Source: an uncultured Ruminococcus sp. (GTDB lineage: Bacteria; Bacillota; Clostridia; Oscillospirales; Ruminococcaceae). From it: a stretch of 9,654 nt of DNA. Of the stretch, positions 6,454-9,654 are shown piece by piece. How positions within the stretch are numbered: the stretch's first letter is position 1; each line of letters opens with the position of its first letter. The stretch is taken from assembly GCA_947175005.1 (NCBI GenBank), contig CAMWLD010000058.1:1-9654 (forward strand), written 5' to 3'. The translations under genes were made by a program, and so were the position numbers. The notes under the pieces were generated by a model. It was not told where the DNA came from. It searched no databases and saw nothing but the letters and a program-made list of their open reading frames with translations.

Positions 6454-8613
6454 TTAAGAGGGATCCTTGGACTTGTCGTCTTTACGGCTTCTTGTTTTGG
6501 TAGTGCCGGTCTTTGCCGCTTTAGCCGTTCCCGACTTTTTCGTCTTTTTGGTTTCGGCGGACTTCACGCTGACGGAAGGATTTGAGGTCTCCGCTTTCTT
6601 TGCGGGTCTGCGCCCTCTCTTGGGGGTATCCTTTTCGGTAGAACCCTCTATGTCTATTATCTGGGGACCGACTGTTTTCTTCCTGCCCTTGGGCGGGATG
6701 TACTTGAAGTACATAGCCGAAAGTCCCGGTATTGTAAGTGAAATGGAATAATCGCAGCCGTGCATTGAAAATTCCTTTGATTTTACCTTGCCGTTGTCCA
6801 CTTCTCCCGAGCCGCCGAATTTAAGGTCGTCGGTGGAGAACACCTGTTCATATACGCCGTCATAGGGAACGCCTATTTTATAATCTGTCCTTGTAACGGG
6901 AACAAAGTTCGCCACAACGATTATCTCCGAGATCTTTTCCGGGTCGGTGTCGTCGATACGCCTGAATGCGATAACGCTTTGAGTGTAATCGTCCGCCACT
7001 ATCCATTTGAAGCCCGTCCAGGAATCGTCGTTTTTCCACATTGGCGTGTTTTCAAGGTAGAAGTGATTTATTTGCTTGAAGAACTCATGCATTTTATTGT
7101 GAGCCTCAAACTGCAAAAGCAGCCAGTCAAGCTCTTTTTCATAATTCCACTCGATTATCTGTGAAAGCTCCGTGCCCATGAAGTTGAGCTTTTTGCCCGG
7201 GTGCGCCATCATATAGGCGATGAACGCTCTGTCCGAGGCAAATTTTCCCTCCAGCGTGGGGCTGCTCATTTTCCCTAAAAGGGAAGCCTTTCCGTGAACA
7301 ACCTCGTCATGGGAAATGGGGAGAATGTAATTCTCGCTGAAAGCATAGAAGAAGGAGAATGTCAGCTTGTTGTGACCGCCCGCCCTGTAAATGGGGTCGG
7401 TGCGCATATAGTCAAGAGTATCGTTCATCCAGCCCATGTTCCATTTGAAGTTAAAGCCCAATCCTCCGATATCCGCAGGCTTTGTTACCATAGGCCATGC
7501 AGTGGATTCCTCCGCTATCATCAGCACGTCGGGATTTCTTGAGAACACCGCCGTGTTGAGCTTTTGCAGGAATTCTATAGCCTCGTAGTTTTCATGACCG
7601 CCGTCCTTATTCGGCCTCCACTCCCGCCTGTCGTAGTCAAGGTAAAGCATGGAAGCCACAGCGTCCACACGCAGACCGTCCAAATGGAATTTCTCTATCC
7701 AGTACACGGCATTTGAAATAAGGAAGCTCCTTACCTCGCCCTTGCCGTAGTCAAATACTCTTGTTCCCCATGCAGCGTGCTCACGCTTTAAGGGGTCGGT
7801 ATATTCATAGCAGCAGTCACCGTCAAACTCAAACAGCCCTGCCGAATCCTTCGGGAAATGAGCGGGTACCCAGTCAAGGATAACGCCTATGCCGTGGCGG
7901 TGGAAAATGTCGATCATTTCCATAAATTCCGCAGGCGTACCGTAGCGGGAGGTGGGGGCGTAGTAGCCTATTACCTGATAGCCCCATGACCCGTCAAAGG
8001 GATATTCCGCCAAGGGCATAAGCTCCACATGAGTGTAGCCCATATCTTTTAAATACTCCGACATTTCCTCGGCGAATTTAACATAACTGAACGGCGAGCC
8101 GTCCTCATACTGCCGCCATGAGCCCAAATGCGCCTCGTAAATATTCATAGGACTTTTATAAACGTTGACCTTTTTCTTATGTTCAAACCATGCCTTATCC
8201 TGCCACTTATAGCTGTCCAAATCAAAATATTTGGTAGCGGTATTGGGGCGCAGCTCCATGTGTGCGCCGTAAGGGTCTGCCTTGTCCACCACGCTGCGGT
8301 GAGCTGTCTCCACGCTGTATTTGTAGGTAAAATACTGCTCCACATTTTCGACAAAGGTCTCCCAAACGGTTTTATCGCTCAGGCGGTACATGGGATTTTT
8401 TGTTCTGTCCCAATTGTTGAAGTCACCCACCAGTGAAACGGATTTTGCATTCGGCGCCCATACTCTGAAATACACGCCCTGCTTGCCGTTCTTCACGCCC
8501 TTGTGCGCTCCGAAGAAGTTGAAAGCCTCATGATTGTTGCCTTCATGGAACACAAACAAGGGGAATTCGTAATCTCCGATAGGATTTGTGTTGTTTTGGC
8601 TGTTTTTGCTCAT
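6454..8613 (-). CDS. glgB: 1,4-alpha-glucan branching enzyme (GH13) with basic C-terminal tail
   Basis: 719 residues with the start at 8613. Order: CBM48 domain (about 40-125, with RVWAPNAKSVSLVGDFNNW at 50-68), GH13 barrel (about 150-520), C-terminal beta domain (to about 640), then a basic tail. Catalytic regions: DWVPAHFPKD (247-256), LRVDAVASMLY with nucleophile D317, MIAEES with acid/base E368, and ISHDEVVHG with D436. It cleaves alpha-1,4 chains and reattaches them as alpha-1,6 branches. The frame is open to an ATG at 8679, but a promoter-like -10 box abuts that codon, so the transcript would begin inside it; the ATG at 8613 (weak AAAGG 11 nt upstream) is preferred. The tail (642-719) has about 24 Lys/Arg against 9 Asp/Glu and contains KRGRRPAKK, unlike typical GlgB. 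First gene of the glg cluster. Confidence 0.96.
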   Translation of the reverse strand: MSKNSQNNTNPIGDYEFPLFVFHEGNNHEAFNFFGAHKGVKNGKQGVYFRVWAPNAKSVSLVGDFNNWDRTKNPMYRLSDKTVWETFVENVEQYFTYKYSVETAHRSVVDKADPYGAHMELRPNTATKYFDLDSYKWQDKAWFEHKKKVNVYKSPMNIYEAHLGSWRQYEDGSPFSYVKFAEEMSEYLKDMGYTHVELMPLAEYPFDGSWGYQVIGYYAPTSRYGTPAEFMEMIDIFHRHGIGVILDWVPAHFPKDSAGLFEFDGDCCYEYTDPLKREHAAWGTRVFDYGKGEVRSFLISNAVYWIEKFHLDGLRVDAVASMLYLDYDRREWRPNKDGGHENYEAIEFLQKLNTAVFSRNPDVLMIAEESTAWPMVTKPADIGGLGFNFKWNMGWMNDTLDYMRTDPIYRAGGHNKLTFSFFYAFSENYILPISHDEVVHGKASLLGKMSSPTLEGKFASDRAFIAYMMAHPGKKLNFMGTELSQIIEWNYEKELDWLLLQFEAHNKMHEFFKQINHFYLENTPMWKNDDSWTGFKWIVADDYTQSVIAFRRIDDTDPEKISEIIVVANFVPVTRTDYKIGVPYDGVYEQVFSTDDLKFGGSGEVDNGKVKSKEFSMHGCDYSISLTIPGLSAMYFKYIPPKGRKKTVGPQIIDIEGSTEKDTPKRGRRPAKKAETSNPSVSVKSAETKKTKKSGTAKAAKTGTTKTRSRKDDKSKDPS

Positions 8614-8679
8614 ATGATCTACTGCCTTTCGTTCTTTTCCCCGCCAAAAATATGCTTTGGGGAATTGTTGACCGTGCAT

Positions 8680-8708
8680 AATATAGTATGCCCATTTTCT
8701 ACTAACAA
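8680..8708 (-). promoter_or_regulatory. Sigma-A-like promoter P1 of the glg cluster
   Basis: On the minus strand TTGTTA (8708-8703, 4 of 6 matches to TTGACA) and TATATT (8685-8680, 5 of 6 to TATAAT) are separated by exactly 17 nt. Transcription would start near 8673, giving a leader of about 60 nt before the ATG at 8613. Inferred from consensus only. Confidence 0.55.
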
Positions 8709-8709
8709 T

Positions 8710-8738
8710 ATTTTAACATATTACTCCCTAAATTGCAA
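8710..8738 (-). promoter_or_regulatory. Sigma-A-like promoter P2 of the glg cluster
   Basis: On the minus strand TTGCAA (8738-8733, 4 of 6) and TAAAAT (8715-8710, 5 of 6) are separated by 17 nt, just upstream of P1. The predicted start near 8703 falls in the P1 -35 box, so the two would be alternatives rather than simultaneous. The AT-rich context makes chance matches easy. Confidence 0.45.
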
Positions 8739-8744
8739 GGGGTG

Positions 8745-8761
8745 TTGTAAAAGTTTTACAA
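8745..8761. promoter_or_regulatory. Perfect 17-bp palindrome, operator candidate
   Basis: TTGTAAAA-G-TTTTACAA is a perfect inverted repeat with a single central base. It ends 6 bp upstream of the P2 -35 box, where a dimeric regulator could act. No T-run follows that would make it a terminator. The regulator is unknown: the half-site resembles Rex-type TTGT...ACAA sites, but length and centre do not match well. Confidence 0.55.
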
Positions 8762-8849
8762 TTCTCACTGTTTGAGGGTGGGTCTTTTGGTAATATGTAA
8801 CAAAAATTACTGATTTTAAGTATGAATAAAAGGTGTAATTTTTGAACTA

Positions 8850-8857
8850 AAACGTTT
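8850..8857. promoter_or_regulatory. AAACGTTT palindrome, weak catabolite-control-like site
   Basis: An 8-bp perfect palindrome in the context CTAAAACGTTTACT. It has the central CG and A/T flanks typical of LacI-family operators, including CcpA cre sites, but mismatches three fixed positions of the cre consensus. It lies about 110-140 bp upstream of the two promoters. Carbon control of glycogen synthesis is biologically plausible; the site itself is weak. Confidence 0.25.
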
Positions 8858-8885
8858 ACTGTCGGAGGCAGGAGGAGAATTGGAT

Positions 8886-9006
8886 AAAATTTTTTCTTAT
8901 TTTTTTGATATTCATTTTTATTTTTGCGAAAATTTTTTATGTTTATCCGAAGAATTTTCGAGGGATTTTTTTGCCCTGTTTTGGGAGAAATTTTTTGATT
9001 TTTTTA
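8886..9006. other. T-tract-rich, possibly curved DNA
   Basis: The plus strand carries about ten runs of four to seven T (for example 8890-8895, 8900-8906, 8933-8938, 8966-8972, 8991-8996, 8999-9005) at a mean spacing of about 12 nt. A-tracts near helical phase bend DNA, so this may be a curved segment 180-330 bp upstream of the glg promoters. An 81-codon frame runs through it from a TTG at 8880 (stop at 9125) with AGGAGG 4 nt upstream. Its 17 Phe come from the T-runs and it ends inside the hairpin repeats, so I do not call it a gene. Confidence 0.45.
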
Positions 9007-9031
9007 CCACTATATGCTCAAACGTCGCTAA

Positions 9032-9186
9032 GGCTTTGTTTCCCCTCATGCGCCGGGGAAATGGCTTTGTTCCTCTCACACGCCGAGGAATGGGCTTTGC
9101 TCCCTCTCATACGCCGAGGGAGTGACTTTGTCCCCTACCATGCCGTGAACCAGCTTTGTTCCCCTGCCACGCCGGGGCTGCTTTGT
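9032..9186. repeat. Array of 30-nt hairpin units with compensated stems
   Basis: Units begin at 9032, 9063, 9093, 9124 and 9152, each opening with [GA][GA]CTTTG-like sequence (partial sixth near 9180). Stems differ but stay paired: TTTCCCC/GGGGAAA (9039-9045/9055-9061), TTCCTC/GAGGAA (9070-9075/9085-9090), CTCCCTC/GAGGGAG (9100-9106/9116-9122) and CCCC/GGGG (9161-9164/9174-9177). All four paired units have a 9-nt loop, TCAYRCGCC in the first three. Unit 4 (9124-9151) has lost pairing. Covariation implies that the fold, not the sequence, is conserved. Not recognised as a named family. Confidence 0.8.
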
Positions 9187-9204
9187 GTTGATGTAAATGA
9201 ATTT

Positions 9205-9303
9205 TGAAATGCGTTTATTTGTTGGCGATTGTGAGTTGCCTGTATAAATGAAATGTGACTTTGTTTGTGAAATGCTTGACTTTGCAAACGACTGTAAGTT
9301 GCC
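9205..9303. repeat. Degenerate 36-nt direct repeat
   Basis: Copy A (9205-9240) and copy B (9268-9303) both begin TGAAATGC and end AGTTGCC, are equal in length and agree at about 26 of 36 positions. Between them, 9248-9267 repeats the TGAAATG...TGACTTTG part. The [GA]CTTTG motif links this stretch to the hairpin array just upstream, suggesting an older, decayed part of the same repeat cluster. Confidence 0.45.
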
Positions 9304-9440
9304 GTCCAAAGGGACAACCTCTTGGTTTATAAGTAGGGGTTTATTTAGGATGTGTTTATGATTATTATGGTGTATCATGTTTTTTATGGGTAAAAGATTT
9401 ACCGATTTTACAAAGTTTGCATTTAACACTTATGTAAAAT

Positions 9441-9555
9441 AAGTTAGCCAAAAAATACTTTAATTAACAGACAAAGCCTTTAAATAATTATTGGCACAGG
9501 CTTTTATTTTACTTAACGCTTTACACAGTAAACCAACGTGTTTTTTGGCTAATTT
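9441..9555 (+). other. Structured element closed by an 18-bp stem, possible RNA or MITE-like repeat
   Basis: Positions 9441-9458 pair with 9538-9555 over 18 consecutive positions, two of which (T9456-G9540 and G9443-T9553) are wobbles that pair only if the plus strand is the RNA. Inside are two more hairpins: AAAGCCT/AGGCTTT (9473-9479/9498-9504) and TTTAC/GTAAA (9520-9524/9528-9532), giving a three-way-junction shape. No clear plus-strand promoter or terminator was found, and no RNA family was recognised. Confidence 0.5.
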
Positions 9556-9654
9556 AACTTGCATTTGCTAAAATGCCAAAGCATTTCAAAACTTGAAAGT
9601 CCCCTACCATACAATAACGCAATTCAAGCTAATCATCACTAACAACAAAAAACA

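Larger units (their letters stand above)
8709..9654. other. Roughly 950-nt non-coding region upstream of glgB
   Basis: No credible protein gene was found to the window edge. From glgB outward it contains promoter P2, the 17-bp palindrome, the AAACGTTT site, T-tract DNA, the hairpin array, degenerate direct repeats and the 9441-9555 structured element. At 9561-9586 GCATTT, AAATGC and GCATTT alternate with 4-nt spacers, so the middle segment can pair with either neighbour. Sequence from about 9590 to 9654 shows nothing I can name. Confidence 0.6.

Noticed and set aside
8745..8761. Intrinsic terminator
   Set aside because: The stem is AT-rich with a one-base centre, so it cannot form a stable RNA loop, and no T-run follows.
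9032..9186. CRISPR array
   Set aside because: Units are contiguous and differ in sequence; there are no identical repeats separated by unique spacers, and no cas gene is nearby.
9032..9186. CsrB-like RNA sponge controlling the glg genes
   Set aside because: CsrA ligands present GGA in hairpin loops. The loops here (TCAYRCGCC, or GGCGYRTGA on the other strand) contain no GGA.
9076..9429. 117-codon minus-strand frame from a GTG at 9429
   Set aside because: No ribosome binding site, the frame runs through degenerate repeats and hairpin units, and the product is low in hydrophobic core and unlike any family.

Overview
The window looks like the chromosome of a Gram-positive gut-type Firmicute, most likely a Ruminococcus-like member of the Oscillospiraceae/Ruminococcaceae. 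This is inferred from the clostridial gene order glgB-glgC-glgD-glgA, the presence of GlgD (a Firmicute-type partner of GlgC), a PF06541-type membrane protein, purine-rich ribosome binding sites and AT-rich spacers between moderately GC-rich genes. No rRNA or tRNA gene is visible, so the assignment rests on protein character alone.

Layout. Positions 1-156 hold a strong hairpin cut by the window edge, followed by the probable terminator of the next gene. On the minus strand, 157-1332 encodes an iron-dependent alcohol dehydrogenase of the YqhD/butanol dehydrogenase type, possibly preceded by a 22-residue leader peptide. Divergent to it, 1482-1967 (plus strand) encodes a small multi-spanning membrane protein (putative ABC_trans_CmpB family). 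A bidirectional terminator at 2054-2091 separates it from the convergent glycogen cluster, which fills 2144-8613 on the minus strand and reads, in transcription order, glgB, glgC, glgD, glgA.

The four glg genes form the complete classical synthesis pathway. GlgC with its non-catalytic-looking partner GlgD makes ADP-glucose from glucose-1-phosphate and ATP, GlgA extends alpha-1,4 chains, and GlgB introduces alpha-1,6 branches. Two sigma-A-like promoters and a perfect 17-bp palindrome lie upstream of glgB. They imply that the first 22 codons of the longest glgB reading frame are untranslated leader. GlgB carries an unusual lysine/arginine-rich tail of about 78 residues with an AT-hook-like core. 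GlgA has alanine at the position of the classical KTGGL lysine.

The most unusual content is in the non-coding stretches. The 411-nt glgD-glgA gap contains a 33/34-nt inverted repeat built from AAGAGGC heptads, and an array of four 19-nt units, each carrying a TTC-N6-GAA palindrome-like core. The roughly 1-kb region upstream of glgB contains T-tract-rich DNA, an array of about five 30-nt hairpin units whose stems differ in sequence but stay paired (compensatory changes), and a 115-nt element closed by an 18-bp stem that pairs fully only as plus-strand RNA. None of these was recognised as a named family. They are the best candidates for something undescribed here.
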